Positions 37,163 to 46,020 of a stretch of 64,000 bases of DNA are shown here, in pieces. Position 1 is the first letter of the stretch. Each line of letters begins with the position of its first letter. Location of the stretch: NCBI RefSeq assembly GCF_000724085.1, contig NZ_CCDL010000002.1, forward strand, positions 310,001 to 374,000, read 5' to 3'. Under the pieces are notes generated by a model. That model was given only the letters and a program-made list of their open reading frames with translations. It had not been told where the DNA came from and did not search any database. Position numbers and translations under genes: made by a program. The DNA is from Oceanobacillus manasiensis. Its GTDB lineage: Bacteria > Bacillota > Bacilli > Bacillales > Amphibacillaceae.

Positions 37163-37253
37163 GGCATCAAGTAGTAAAGGAACCAGCTTGCAAAGTAGTA
37201 GCTGTTAAATTAATAAACTCAACATCTAAAAAAATGAAATAGAATATGATTTA

Positions 37254-37262
37254 TGCTATAAT
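37254..37262 (+). promoter_or_regulatory. Extended -10 promoter of OLE RNA
   Basis: TGCTATAAT is a perfect TGn extended -10 box. The expected start near 37269-37271 coincides with the first bases of the RNA's terminal stem. The -35 region is poor (ATGAAA around 37234), which an extended -10 can offset. Confidence 0.7.
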
Positions 37263-37271
37263 ATAAATATA

Positions 37272-37872
37272 AAGGAATGGTGCAGTATTCTAGTCAGCCC
37301 TCCGTTCCTGAAGGCGGGCCTAAAAATCCGCCAAAGGGCACATCGATGAAGTTCCTTGTGTAGGCTTGAGGCGCCCAGCCTTGGGTCTATGCTGGGAGTT
37401 AAGGTTTTTGGGCGATCCACAAAGGCATGTGGGCGTTGACCCGATTACCGCGGAGGCCCATCTCTGTAGTAGCAACTAAGCCTAGGTGTTATTATGGACT
37501 GGGGTATGAACCTGTACAATATGGTAAGGGACATCATGTTTACAGCGTAGCCTGCCTTGAGTGGTGTTTGAGGGGATTAGAGTTCAAATAGCGAGTCAGA
37601 TGGCCACTGGCTTGACTATTTTCATCTCTATGAAATCGGCACTGCAAAAGAGGCTAGGGGACGGCTAAAGGCTGCTGAGGAAATCTCCTAGACTGTTCAA
37701 TGACTTTTAAAAGGGATTATAGTGTGGACTAAGTGGTAATCCAGTCTAGCTATTGGTGACAAAGCTAAGTTCATTTTAAAGGGGAACCGCCTACATGGCA
37801 ACATGAGGTAATGATCTGGGAAAACCTACTGGACCTAAGCCACAGTTTTTACCTTTTAAATGACCATTCCTT
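37272..37872 (+). ncRNA. ole: OLE RNA (ornate, large, extremophilic RNA)
   Basis: A ~600-nt non-coding block lies between ispA and oapA with no usable reading frame. Its ends pair perfectly: AAGGAATGGT (37272-37281) with ACCATTCCTT (37863-37872). The interior is rich in conserved-looking structured segments, for example AGGCGGGCCTAAAAATCCGCC near 37311, AGCCTTGGGTCTATGCTGGGA, and GGGGTATGAACCTGTACAATA near 37500. It is GC-richer than the flanks. Size, structure-rich sequence, position after ispA and the adjacent oapA identify OLE RNA, one of the largest structured bacterial RNAs; it forms a membrane-bound particle with OapA. The class assignment comes from recall plus context; the helices beyond P1 were not fully folded here. 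Confidence 0.93.
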
Positions 37873-37908
37873 ACTACATATTATATATTAATTAAATTGA
37901 GGTATGAA

Positions 37909-38520
37909 ATGAATCCCAATATAAAGCGTTCTTTAAAGTTTAGTTTAACTATTGCCGTTATCACATTTGTGCTAGCGGCTATTTTTTCAGTTATCTCCTC
38001 CTCCATACTTGGGGGAGTAATGTGGTTTGTGGGTTTACTAATCGTCTTACTAATTGTTCTCATTGGTATCTTGTTTGATATGATGGGTATTGCTGCAACT
38101 GCAGCAGATGAGACGCCGTTTCATGCGATGGCTGCTGAAAGAGTGCCAGGGGCAAAGGAAGCTGTAATGATTGTGAGGAATGCTGACAGATTTGCTAGTT
38201 TCTGTAATGACGTAATCGGAGATATTTCTGGAATTATTAGTGGTACAGCATCTGCAATTGTTGTCTTGCAAATCGCCAATCTCTTTGGAGAAGGCGACGG
38301 ATCTACACTTCAAATAATTCTTTCCGTTGTATTAACAAGTATCGTTGCAGCATTAACTGTTGGTGGAAAAGCGTTAGGTAAATATTTTGGTATTAACGCA
38401 TCTACAAGAATCATTTTTTTTGCTGGAAAAGTGGTAGCTTTAATGGAAACTAAGTTGAAGATTTCAATTTTTTCTAAATCATCCAAAAATAAGACACGTA
38501 ATAAAGGACAGACAAGATGA
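37909..38520 (+). CDS. oapA: OapA, OLE RNA-associated membrane protein
   Basis: OapA binds OLE RNA and brings it to the cell membrane. The 203-residue protein has four predicted transmembrane segments (about 11-33, 38-58, 108-126 and 134-153), the signature turn MMGIAATAADETPFHAMAAERVPGAKEA and a basic C-terminal tail (KSSKNKTRNKGQTR) suited to RNA contact. The short hydrophobic stretch around FDMMGIAATAADE resembles DUF21/CNNM-like proteins, which has prompted ideas about magnesium transport or sensing. ATG 37909 has TTGAGGT 6 bases upstream; TTG 37897 is part of that site. It starts 36 bp after OLE RNA and overlaps tlyA by 4 bp. Confidence 0.94.
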   Translation: MNPNIKRSLKFSLTIAVITFVLAAIFSVISSSILGGVMWFVGLLIVLLIVLIGILFDMMGIAATAADETPFHAMAAERVPGAKEAVMIVRNADRFASFCNDVIGDISGIISGTASAIVVLQIANLFGEGDGSTLQIILSVVLTSIVAALTVGGKALGKYFGINASTRIIFFAGKVVALMETKLKISIFSKSSKNKTRNKGQTR

Positions 38521-39344
38521 CAAAAACAAGATTAGATATATTACTGGTGGAAAGAAATTTAATTGACTCAAGAGAGAAAGCGAAGCGAGTCATTATGGCT
38601 GGATTGGTGTATTCAGAGCAGGAACGCCTTGATAAGCCTGGCATGAAAGTAGATAGTACCATTCCGCTTACTGTTAAAGGTAAGCTCATTCCATATGTTG
38701 GAAGGGGTGGGTTAAAGCTAGAAAAAGCATTAAAACACTTTGCTATATCAGTGAAGGATAAAATAATGGTCGATGTAGGTTCATCTACTGGTGGTTTTAC
38801 TGATTGCGCCTTGCAAAATGGATTGAAGCAAAGTTATGCAATTGATGTTGGTTATAATCAGCTTGATTGGAAACTACGGAATGACAGCCGCGTTGTGGTA
38901 ATGGAGCGAACAAATTTCAGGTATGTGACAAAGGATATGTTGAAGGAAGGAACACCCAATCTCTCCACGATAGATGTCTCCTTTATATCGTTAAAGCTTA
39001 TCCTACCTGTATTACATCAATTACTTGCTGCAAATAGTGATGTAATCGCGTTAATTAAACCTCAATTTGAGGCTGGAAGAGAGCAAGTAGGAAAGAAAGG
39101 AATTGTGCGCGACAAAAAAGTTCACAAACAAGTACTTAAGGAAATTGTTGCCTTTGCAACAGAGGAAAAGTACGAATTAATTGATTTAACTCACTCTCCA
39201 ATTACTGGAGGAGATGGCAATATAGAATTCTTAGCACATTTCGGTTGGCAAAAAGAAAATAAAGGAAAAACTACTCCCGCTGTCGAAATTGAGGATATAG
39301 TGGAGAAAGCACACCAAGAGTTCCATACATCACAAGAGAAATAA
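38517..39344 (+). CDS. tlyA: TlyA family rRNA 2'-O-methyltransferase (YqxC)
   Basis: The 275-residue protein has an N-terminal S4 RNA-binding domain (RLDILLVERNLIDSREKAKRVIMAGLV) and an FtsJ-like SAM methyltransferase domain with MVDVGSSTGGFTDCALQNG. The catalytic lysine and aspartate region is VALIKPQFEAGREQVGKKGIV. TlyA enzymes methylate 16S/23S rRNA cytidines and some have haemolysin-like names. It starts with ATGA overlapping oapA, so OapA and TlyA are translationally coupled here. Confidence 0.93.
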   Translation: MTKTRLDILLVERNLIDSREKAKRVIMAGLVYSEQERLDKPGMKVDSTIPLTVKGKLIPYVGRGGLKLEKALKHFAISVKDKIMVDVGSSTGGFTDCALQNGLKQSYAIDVGYNQLDWKLRNDSRVVVMERTNFRYVTKDMLKEGTPNLSTIDVSFISLKLILPVLHQLLAANSDVIALIKPQFEAGREQVGKKGIVRDKKVHKQVLKEIVAFATEEKYELIDLTHSPITGGDGNIEFLAHFGWQKENKGKTTPAVEIEDIVEKAHQEFHTSQEK

Positions 39345-39368
39345 CGGGCTACTGAGGTAGGCCGTTTG
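39344..39368 (+). terminator. Weak hairpin between tlyA and argR
   Basis: ACGGGCTAC and GTAGGCCGT pair with one mismatch around TGAG. The tail TTGTGTTT is a poor U run, so it may only attenuate transcription. Confidence 0.4.
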
Positions 39369-39395
39369 TGTTTATAGAAAGTAAAGAGGTGTTAT

Positions 39396-39845
39396 ATGAG
39401 TAAAATACAACGTCATATCAAAATCCGTGAGCTAATTACAGAAAATGAAATTGAAACGCAAGATGATCTAGTTGATCGACTTAAAAGCTTAGACTATAAA
39501 GTAACACAGGCAACCGTGTCTCGAGACATTAAAGAACTTCATTTAGTGAAAGTTCCTGCATCCAACGGAAAATACAAATACAGTCTTCCTGCAGATCAAC
39601 GTTTCAACCCATTAGACAAATTAAAAAGGCTTGTAATGGACGCGTTTGTTAAGATTGATCACGCAAGCCATATGATTATATTAAAGACATTGCCGGGAAA
39701 TGCCCAAGCAGTTGGTGCTTTAATTGATAATCTTGATTGGGAAGAGATTATGGGTACCATTTGTGGTGATGATACATGCTTAATTATATGTAGAACAGAG
39801 GAGAAAGCAGCACTTATTAAAGAAAGATTTTTAACAATGCTCTAA
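39396..39845 (+). CDS. argR: Arginine repressor ArgR/AhrC
   Basis: The 149-residue hexameric repressor has an N-terminal winged helix ([24 protein letters not shown] and [19 protein letters not shown]). The C-terminal arginine-binding domain ends [19 protein letters not shown], whose GDDT motif contacts arginine. In B. subtilis it represses biosynthesis and activates catabolism of arginine. AAAGAGGTG lies upstream of the ATG. Position before recN is conserved. Confidence 0.96.
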   Translation: MSKIQRHIKIRELITENEIETQDDLVDRLKSLDYKVTQATVSRDIKELHLVKVPASNGKYKYSLPADQRFNPLDKLKRLVMDAFVKIDHASHMIILKTLPGNAQAVGALIDNLDWEEIMGTICGDDTCLIICRTEEKAALIKERFLTML

Positions 39846-39878
39846 TGATTACTTCTAAAATGGAGATGAATGTTATAT

Positions 39879-41594
39879 ATGTTAACGGAATTATCTATTC
39901 GGGATTTTGCAATTATTGATCAAATTTCCATTACGTTTAATGAGGGGCTTACTGTATTGACAGGTGAAACTGGAGCAGGGAAGTCTATTATAATAGATGC
40001 AGTTCAGTTATTAGCTGGCGGCAGAGGTTCTATTGAATTTGTTCGCCACGGTGCAAAAAAAGCAGAAATTGAGGGCTTATTTATCCTTGATAGAAAAGAG
40101 CACCCCATACATCAGGTGGGCAAGGATTTCGGCATTGATATAACCGATGATCAAGTTGTACTGCAACGGACTATTACATCAAATGGAAAAAGTATTTGTC
40201 GCGTTAATAGCAAGCTTGTTACGTTAGGCATCCTCCGTGAATTTGGAAAAACGTTAATTGATATTCACAGTCAACATGAGACACAGTCACTAATGGATCC
40301 TGAAAGTCATTTAGAATTACTCGACCTTTATGACCCAGAATCAATGAAACGGACAAAAAAGGAATATAGTTACCTTTATGAACGTCTAGGTAATTTAAAG
40401 GCCCGCTATAAAGACCTTAGTGAAAATGAACAAGAGATGGCACATCGATTGGATTTGCTTGAGTTCCAACTTCAAGAGTTAGAACAAGCCAATCTTGAGC
40501 CAAATGAAGATACCATACTTGAAGAAGAGCGAAGTTCATTAGCTAATTTTGAAAAAATCTATACGACCTTGCAGGATTCATATAATGCTTTATATGGAGA
40601 GCAAAAAGGACTTGAATGGGTAAATATTGCACGTAACGCTTTAGATGTTAGTAGTGATTTTGATAACTTTATAAAGGAAAAAGCCGAAGAAATTTCAAAT
40701 CACTACTATGCTTTAGAGGAATTAACCTACTCCATACGTAATTATAGTGAATCACAGCAATATAGCCCTGAACGACTAAATGAAGTGGAAGCAAGACTTA
40801 ATGAAATAAACCGATTAAAGAAGAAGTATGGACCTACTGTTAACGACATTTTGAACTATATGGCAAAGATTGAGGAAGAAATTGAAGAAATAACAAATAA
40901 AGACTCCCATCTTGTGAAGCTTGCTGAACAAATTGATGAAGTCGAAAAAGATGCATATCTAGAAGCGAAGCAATTACATGATATACGTGTTAAAAGCGCC
41001 GATGCATTGATGGCCGAAATTGAGAATGAGTTAAAAGATCTATACTTGGAAAAAGCAACATTTTCTATATTTTTTCAGCAGTCTACACACGAAACAGAAG
41101 TAAGTGAACAGAGGGCAAAGCTGCATAAAAATGGTTTTGACAAAATACGCTTTCTAATCTCTACAAATACTGGAGAGCCATTAAAGGATCTGCACAAAGT
41201 TGCTTCTGGCGGAGAATTGTCTCGTATTATGCTGGCACTAAAAAAAATCTTTGCAAAACATCAGGGTGTCACAAGCGTTATCTTTGATGAAGTTGATACT
41301 GGAGTAAGTGGGCGCGTAGCTCAAGCAATCGCTGAAAAGATTTATCAGCTATCGAACAGTTCCCAAGTACTTTGCATTACTCACTTACCACAGGTTGCGT
41401 CTATGGCCGATACACATAAACTAATTGAAAAAGCTGAAAACAATAACCGTACTTCTACAGATGTGAAAGAATTGACAACCGATGAGCAGGTGGTTGAACT
41501 AAGCAGAATGATTACTGGAACAAAACTAACTGAGACTGCGAAAGAACATGCCAAAGAATTATTGGATATGGCGCATACATTTAAATCCAAATAA
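39879..41594 (+). CDS. recN: DNA repair protein RecN
   Basis: RecN is an SMC-like ATPase recruited early to double-strand breaks. The ~571 residues start MLTELSIRDFAIIDQISITF. Walker A is LTGETGAGKSIIIDAVQLL. The central ~300 residues form a coiled coil, and the C-terminal part has the signature VASGGELSRIMLALK and Walker B VIFDEVDTGVSGRVAQAI. ATG 39879 is preferred over ATG 39870 because GGAGATGA sits too close to the latter. Confidence 0.95.
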   Translation: MLTELSIRDFAIIDQISITFNEGLTVLTGETGAGKSIIIDAVQLLAGGRGSIEFVRHGAKKAEIEGLFILDRKEHPIHQVGKDFGIDITDDQVVLQRTITSNGKSICRVNSKLVTLGILREFGKTLIDIHSQHETQSLMDPESHLELLDLYDPESMKRTKKEYSYLYERLGNLKARYKDLSENEQEMAHRLDLLEFQLQELEQANLEPNEDTILEEERSSLANFEKIYTTLQDSYNALYGEQKGLEWVNIARNALDVSSDFDNFIKEKAEEISNHYYALEELTYSIRNYSESQQYSPERLNEVEARLNEINRLKKKYGPTVNDILNYMAKIEEEIEEITNKDSHLVKLAEQIDEVEKDAYLEAKQLHDIRVKSADALMAEIENELKDLYLEKATFSIFFQQSTHETEVSEQRAKLHKNGFDKIRFLISTNTGEPLKDLHKVASGGELSRIMLALKKIFAKHQGVTSVIFDEVDTGVSGRVAQAIAEKIYQLSNSSQVLCITHLPQVASMADTHKLIEKAENNNRTSTDVKELTTDEQVVELSRMITGTKLTETAKEHAKELLDMAHTFKSK

Positions 41595-41611
41595 ATAGGA
41601 TAATTTTACTT

Positions 41612-41645
41612 AAAAAGTCAGATGATATATTAACTGGCTTTTTTA
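41612..41645 (+). terminator. Probable recN terminator
   Basis: AAAAGTCAG pairs with CTGGCTTTT (G-T allowed) around a 12-base loop, then a T run. Confidence 0.7.
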
Positions 41646-41808
41646 TTTTGCCTATTTGGAGTCGACCCATGTAAAAATACATAAAAAAGAACATGGATAA
41701 TTAAAATAGTGGCATTTATCCCTCTTATATTTGCAAGTAGGTCGTTTACTTACTCCATTACGTTTATGTGGTATTAATTGCCCACTATCACTTTCTCCCG
41801 GAGCAATC

Positions 41809-41930
41809 GTCCGTAAGACTCCCGCTTCAAAACATGGTAGTTTTTAGTGGGAGTAAACGGACTAACATGCCGATTCGTTCAACTAACAATCAGTGGGGGA
41901 AGAGCGAAAACCCCCACTGATTGAAGTTTC
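41809..41930. repeat. Structured Bacillaceae-type repeat element between recN and spoIVB
   Basis: This non-coding block of about 120 bp forms two hairpins. The first is a three-step stem: GTCCGT (41809-41814) with ACGGAC (41857-41862), ACTCCC (41818-41823) with GGGAGT (41849-41854), and AAAAC with GTTTT around ATGGTA. The second is a perfect 12-bp stem, AATCAGTGGGGG (41888-41899) with CCCCCACTGATT (41911-41922). The linker TGCCGATTCGTTCAACTAAC and the trailing GAAGTTTCAC recall a dispersed intergenic element of Bacillaceae genomes; that family membership is from memory. The rest of the 553-bp gap (41595-42147) shows no gene. Confidence 0.6.
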
Positions 41931-42147
41931 ACTTAATACATATACAAATTTCTTCCTTATTTAGAAACTTGTTGTATGAGTCTTTTTGTAAGATCCAACC
42001 TATTAAAGGTTATGCAGGAATTACGTTTTTAAAAAAGGTAATGTTACACATCTTACTTAGGTTTCACCAGTTTAAAACACGTCTAGTTCGGTCAAATTAG
42101 AAGTACAGAAATAAATAAAATGCTGGTATGGGTTAGGAACGAGGAGA

Positions 42148-43452
42148 GTGAATGAAAATTTGAAACCACAAAAAAATAAATTACGATTATGGGTTGGTTC
42201 TATATTGTTTGCTTTCGTGTTATCCATACCCTTTATCTCCCCTGTAAAGCAATACCTATCCATTCCCAATGAAATTGTTACCTTTCATAACGCGGCTTCA
42301 ATTGAGTTGCCTGGTTTAGGAGAAAATTATCACATTACAGCAAGTAGTCAAGTAGTTCAGGCAGTCGATAATTCTGTCTTTGAGACAATGGATCCAGGAA
42401 ACAGTCAGTTAATGTATGAAGTTGCAGGATTACCAATTAAAAAGGTAAACGTTTCTGTTTTAGATGATATGAAGGTAGTTCCGGGAGGTCAATCAATTGG
42501 TGTACAGCTTCACACTCAAGGAGTTTTGGTTGTAGGTCATCACCTAGTGAATGTAGCGGATAAAACGCTATCTCCAGGTGAGGAGGCAGAAATCAAAGTA
42601 GGAGATATCTTGCTGGAAATTGATGGAGAACCAATTAAAGATATGAAAGAAGTCAGACCACTCGTTAAAAAAGCTGGTCAAGAAAGTAAGTCATTAAATG
42701 TAAAATTAAAAAGAGGTAAAGAAATAATGGATACAAAATTGACCCCGGTGTTAGACGATAAAGAAGACGATTATAAAATTGGTCTTTATATCCGGGATTC
42801 AGCAGCAGGGATAGGAACAATGACATTTTACGAGCCAAAATCTAAAAAATACGGTGCACTAGGTCATGTAATATCTGATATGGATACAAAGAAGCCCATA
42901 GAGATACATGATGGCACTATTGTTAAATCAACTGTAACTGCCATTGAAAAAGGTAATAACGGTGTGCCAGGTGAAAAACAAGCAAAATTCTCTGTTAAAG
43001 AAAACCAAATCGGTTCAATAACAAAGAACAGTCCTTTTGGCATATTTGGAAAGTTAGAGGAGAGCATTAAAAATGGCAAAAATGACAAACCTCTGCCAGT
43101 TGCTTTATCTCATGAAGTTAAAGAAGGGCCAGCAAAAATATTAACCGTACTTGAGGATGAGAAAGTGGAAGAGTTTGATATTGAGGTAGTAAGCTCTGTT
43201 CCACAAAAGTTTCCTGCGACGAAAGGAATGGTAATCCAAGTTACGGATAAAGAGCTTTTGAAAAAAACAGGCGGGATTGTCCAAGGTATGAGTGGAAGTC
43301 CTATAATCCAGGATGGAAAGATAATTGGAGCTGTGACACATGTCTTTGTTAATGATCCAACATCAGGGTATGGTGTTCATATTGAATGGATGCTACAAGA
43401 CGCAGGAGTAAATATTTATAAGCAAACAAAAGAAAAACAGAAGGCTGGTTAG
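42148..43452 (+). CDS. spoIVB: SpoIVB peptidase (S55 family)
   Basis: SpoIVB is made in the forespore, is secreted toward the mother cell and cleaves SpoIVFA to trigger pro-sigma-K processing. The 434 residues have a signal anchor ([21 protein letters not shown]), a PDZ domain (about 105-195) and the S55 peptidase domain with catalytic serine in [16 protein letters not shown] and the histidine in [10 protein letters not shown]. The start is uncertain: GTG 42148 has AGGA 9 bases upstream, while TTG 42160 lies 13 bases after GAGGAG. It lies directly upstream of spo0A, as in all Bacillus. Confidence 0.95.
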   Translation: MNENLKPQKNKLRLWVGSILFAFVLSIPFISPVKQYLSIPNEIVTFHNAASIELPGLGENYHITASSQVVQAVDNSVFETMDPGNSQLMYEVAGLPIKKVNVSVLDDMKVVPGGQSIGVQLHTQGVLVVGHHLVNVADKTLSPGEEAEIKVGDILLEIDGEPIKDMKEVRPLVKKAGQESKSLNVKLKRGKEIMDTKLTPVLDDKEDDYKIGLYIRDSAAGIGTMTFYEPKSKKYGALGHVISDMDTKKPIEIHDGTIVKSTVTAIEKGNNGVPGEKQAKFSVKENQIGSITKNSPFGIFGKLEESIKNGKNDKPLPVALSHEVKEGPAKILTVLEDEKVEEFDIEVVSSVPQKFPATKGMVIQVTDKELLKKTGGIVQGMSGSPIIQDGKIIGAVTHVFVNDPTSGYGVHIEWMLQDAGVNIYKQTKEKQKAG

Positions 43453-43495
43453 AAAAGTGACTTGTATGGATTATTCCATTCAAGTCACTTTTTTC
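43453..43495 (+). terminator. spoIVB terminator
   Basis: AAAAGTGACTTG (43453-43464) pairs with CAAGTCACTTTT, with an inner ATGGA...CCAT, followed by T residues. Confidence 0.9.
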
Positions 43496-43551
43496 TGTTT
43501 AATGTAAAAATTATTACTTGGCTGTGCTATACTATAGATACTTAAATATTT

Positions 43552-43581
43552 TTCGACAAAGTGCTGTAATAATTTATCGAA
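43552..43581. promoter_or_regulatory. Putative Spo0A boxes upstream of spo0A
   Basis: TTCGACA at 43552-43558 is the exact complement of the 0A box TGTCGAA, and TATCGAA at 43575-43581 differs from it by one base. They lie between a sigma-A-like TATACT (43528-43533) and the sigma-H promoter, fitting the known autoregulation of spo0A. Confidence 0.6.
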
Positions 43582-43654
43582 ATATATCGTAATACGCAGT
43601 AAAACAGTGATATTTTTAGCATTTGCAAAAAAAACCAAAGTTTTTTAAATAAAT

Positions 43655-43681
43655 AAAGGATATTTAAAAGTTGTGTAGAAT
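43655..43681 (+). promoter_or_regulatory. Sigma-H promoter (Ps) of spo0A
   Basis: AAAGGATAT (43655-43663), an 11-base spacer and GTAGAAT (43675-43681) match the sigma-H pattern RnAGGAwWW-N11/12-RnnGAAT without mismatch. It is 45 bp upstream of the spo0A start. Confidence 0.85.
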
Positions 43682-43726
43682 AAGTAAGAATAAGAAGAGT
43701 TTACTACATAAAGGAGGAGCTTTGGA

Positions 43727-44503
43727 GTGGATAAAATTTCGGTTTGTTTGGTGGATGATAACAGAGAATTAGTACAATTAATGGAGGATTACTTTGAAGA
43801 ACAGGAAGATATTGAGGTAATTGGGACAGCATATAATGGCAGAGATTGTCTTACAATGCTCGAGGATCTTGATCCAGATGTCTTGATATTAGATATTATA
43901 ATGCCACATGTCGACGGCCTTGCCGTTTTAAATACAGTTAGAGGAATGGATGGGAAGAAGCCAAATGTTATCATGCTTACAGCATTTGGTCAGGAGGAAG
44001 TTATGAAAAAGGCGGTAGATTTAGGCGCTTCTTATTTTATACTGAAACCATTTGATTTAGACAACTTAGCTGAACAGGTAAGACAAGTTCAAGGGTCTAG
44101 CTCCATGCCATCTAGTTCGAAAAAGGTTGTACGCAAAGAAAAGAAAAAGCAAGACCTTGAAGCAAGTATCACAAATATTATTCACGAGATTGGTGTGCCC
44201 GCACACATAAAAGGATATATGTATTTGCGAGAGGCAATTACGATGGTATATAACGACATAGAACTACTTGGCTCCATAACTAAAGTTCTTTATCCGGATA
44301 TTGCTAAAAAATTTAACACGACAGCCTCTCGTGTAGAAAGAGCTATTCGCCATGCGATCGAAGTAGCGTGGAGCAGGGGGAATATAGATTCCATTTCAGC
44401 ACTTTTCGGATATACGATTAGTATCACAAAGGCCAAGCCAACGAATTCTGAATTTATCGCAATGGTTGCTGATCGATTGAGGTTAGAGCATAAAGCGAGT
44501 TAA
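43727..44503 (+). CDS. spo0A: Sporulation master regulator Spo0A
   Basis: Spo0A is the response regulator that starts sporulation when phosphorylated by the phosphorelay. The 258 residues have a receiver domain (1-125) with phosphoacceptor D56 in [17 protein letters not shown], acidic pocket D10-D11, and T/S and K switch residues in IMLTAFGQ and YFILKPFD. A basic linker is followed by the DNA-binding effector domain, whose recognition helix contains [26 protein letters not shown] 43727 has AAGGAGG 9 bases upstream. Confidence 0.98.
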   Translation: MDKISVCLVDDNRELVQLMEDYFEEQEDIEVIGTAYNGRDCLTMLEDLDPDVLILDIIMPHVDGLAVLNTVRGMDGKKPNVIMLTAFGQEEVMKKAVDLGASYFILKPFDLDNLAEQVRQVQGSSSMPSSSKKVVRKEKKKQDLEASITNIIHEIGVPAHIKGYMYLREAITMVYNDIELLGSITKVLYPDIAKKFNTTASRVERAIRHAIEVAWSRGNIDSISALFGYTISITKAKPTNSEFIAMVADRLRLEHKAS

Positions 44504-44521
44504 GTTGGGGAAAGAATAAAT

Positions 44522-44560
44522 AAAAAAGATGATTCGCTTTTTCAGGAATCATCTTTTTTG
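44522..44560. terminator. Bidirectional terminator between spo0A and aspartokinase
   Basis: AAAAAAGATGATTC (44522-44535) pairs exactly with GAATCATCTTTTTT (44546-44559), between convergent genes. Confidence 0.92.
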
Positions 44561-44592
44561 AATGAGTTTTTGCAAAGAATTGCAGGTTATAT

Positions 44593-45939
44593 TTAGTCAA
44601 AGAATACTTGGTATAAAGATTTTACAGCTCTATTTAAATCTACTGCTTTAATACCAAACATCATGGAAACCTCTGAAGAACCTTGGTTAATCATTTCAAT
44701 ATTTACATTTGAAGTGGCTAGCGCTGTAGTTGCTTTCTGCGCCACTCCGATTGTACTGACTAACCCTTCGCCGACCACCATAATCATGGCCAAATCTCTA
44801 TGCATGATTATAGTATCAGGATGAAGTTCGTCATAAATACGTCTCTTGATAATTTCTTCTTTGTCTCTTGTTAGCTTACTATCACGAATAATGACTGACA
44901 TATCATCGATTCCAGATGGCGCATGTTCAAACGAAATTCCTTCATCTTCTAGGATGTTTAACAACTTTCTACCAAATCCGATTTCCCTATTCATAAGATA
45001 TTTACTTACATACAAGCTGCTGAAACCAGTATCACTGGCGATTCCAGCAACACATTTTTCATTTGGTTTCTTTTCCGCTACTATAAGTGTTCCGGGTAAG
45101 TGTGGCTTATTCGTATTTTTAATGCAGACGGGGATTTGTTCTTTAAAAGCTGGAATAAGGGCTTCATCATGGAAAACGGAGAAACCGGCATAAGAAAGCT
45201 CCCTCATCTCTCTATATGTTAGCGTCTTAATTTCTTTCGGATCATCTACAATGGTAGGATTTACCGTATATACTGAATCAACATCTGTGAAATTTTCATA
45301 TAGTGTTGCTTTCACACCTGCTGCCACAATAGAACCAGTAATATCTGAGCCGCCCCGTGAAAAAGTCATGAGCTCATTTTGCTCTGTGTATCCGAAAAAT
45401 CCAGGTATAACTAATATTCCGACTTTTTCGCGTAACGCATAAATCTTTGAAAAGCTATCATCGAGAATTTGTGCATTCCCTGGGTCATTGCTAACGATGA
45501 TTCCTGCGTCCTTAGGGTTAAGGTAAGAAGCTTCTAGGCCAATGGAGCGCAAATAAGCACTAAGAATTTTTGCAGAGCTATCTTCCCCGATTGATTTTAA
45601 TGCATCTAGCTTTGAGATAGAAGAAATAGGCTTTCGTATTGCTTCGTTAACTGTTTTTTCAATGTCCTCAAGTAAGCTTGGTTCCAACATTAGATCTTCT
45701 ATTATCTCTCTAAACCGACTAAGAACTTTCTCATAGCTTTCCTCATAGGATTCGCCATTTATGTATGCTTCCCCGAGCTGGATTAGTAAGTCTGTTACTT
45801 TTACATCGTCTGTTGCTCTTTTTCCTGGAGCTGAAACGACAATGATCTTTCTGGCAGGGTCGTCCTTAATTATGTTACCAACCTTCTGAAGTTGGGTAGC
45901 TGTTGCCATCGAGCTTCCCCCAAATTTTGCTACTTTCAT
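44593..45939 (-). CDS. Aspartate kinase (class with C-terminal ACT domains)
   Basis: The enzyme phosphorylates aspartate, the first step to lysine, threonine, methionine and diaminopimelate. The 448 residues begin MKVAKFGGSSMA, contain the catalytic FTDVDSVYTVNPTIV block and SRGGSDITGSIVAAG, and end in two ACT domains (about 300-448). The length and ITSPVSI-free N-terminus fit the monofunctional YclM/ThrD-type aspartokinase III rather than the lysC two-start form. GGAGGCC lies 8 bases upstream of the ATG. It is not near spo0A in B. subtilis, so the placement is a local difference. Confidence 0.9.
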   Translation of the reverse strand: MKVAKFGGSSMATATQLQKVGNIIKDDPARKIIVVSAPGKRATDDVKVTDLLIQLGEAYINGESYEESYEKVLSRFREIIEDLMLEPSLLEDIEKTVNEAIRKPISSISKLDALKSIGEDSSAKILSAYLRSIGLEASYLNPKDAGIIVSNDPGNAQILDDSFSKIYALREKVGILVIPGFFGYTEQNELMTFSRGGSDITGSIVAAGVKATLYENFTDVDSVYTVNPTIVDDPKEIKTLTYREMRELSYAGFSVFHDEALIPAFKEQIPVCIKNTNKPHLPGTLIVAEKKPNEKCVAGIASDTGFSSLYVSKYLMNREIGFGRKLLNILEDEGISFEHAPSGIDDMSVIIRDSKLTRDKEEIIKRRIYDELHPDTIIMHRDLAMIMVVGEGLVSTIGVAQKATTALATSNVNIEMINQGSSEVSMMFGIKAVDLNRAVKSLYQVFFD

Positions 45940-45974
45940 ATAAAGGCCTCCTGAAGCAATAATTTTTATATTAA

Positions 45975-46020
45975 ATCATAACATATGACAACTAAAATAG
46001 ACACAATAAAATGTGTCTAT
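45975..46020 (-). promoter_or_regulatory. Promoter and palindromic operator candidate for aspartokinase
   Basis: On the minus strand TGTTATGAT provides an extended -10 (about 45975-45983). A perfect 9-bp inverted repeat, ATAGACACA (45997-46005) and TGTGTCTAT (46012-46020), spans the expected -35 site. Such overlap suggests repression by an unknown dimeric factor. No lysine riboswitch or T-box is visible in the 223-bp spacer (45940-46162). Confidence 0.45.
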
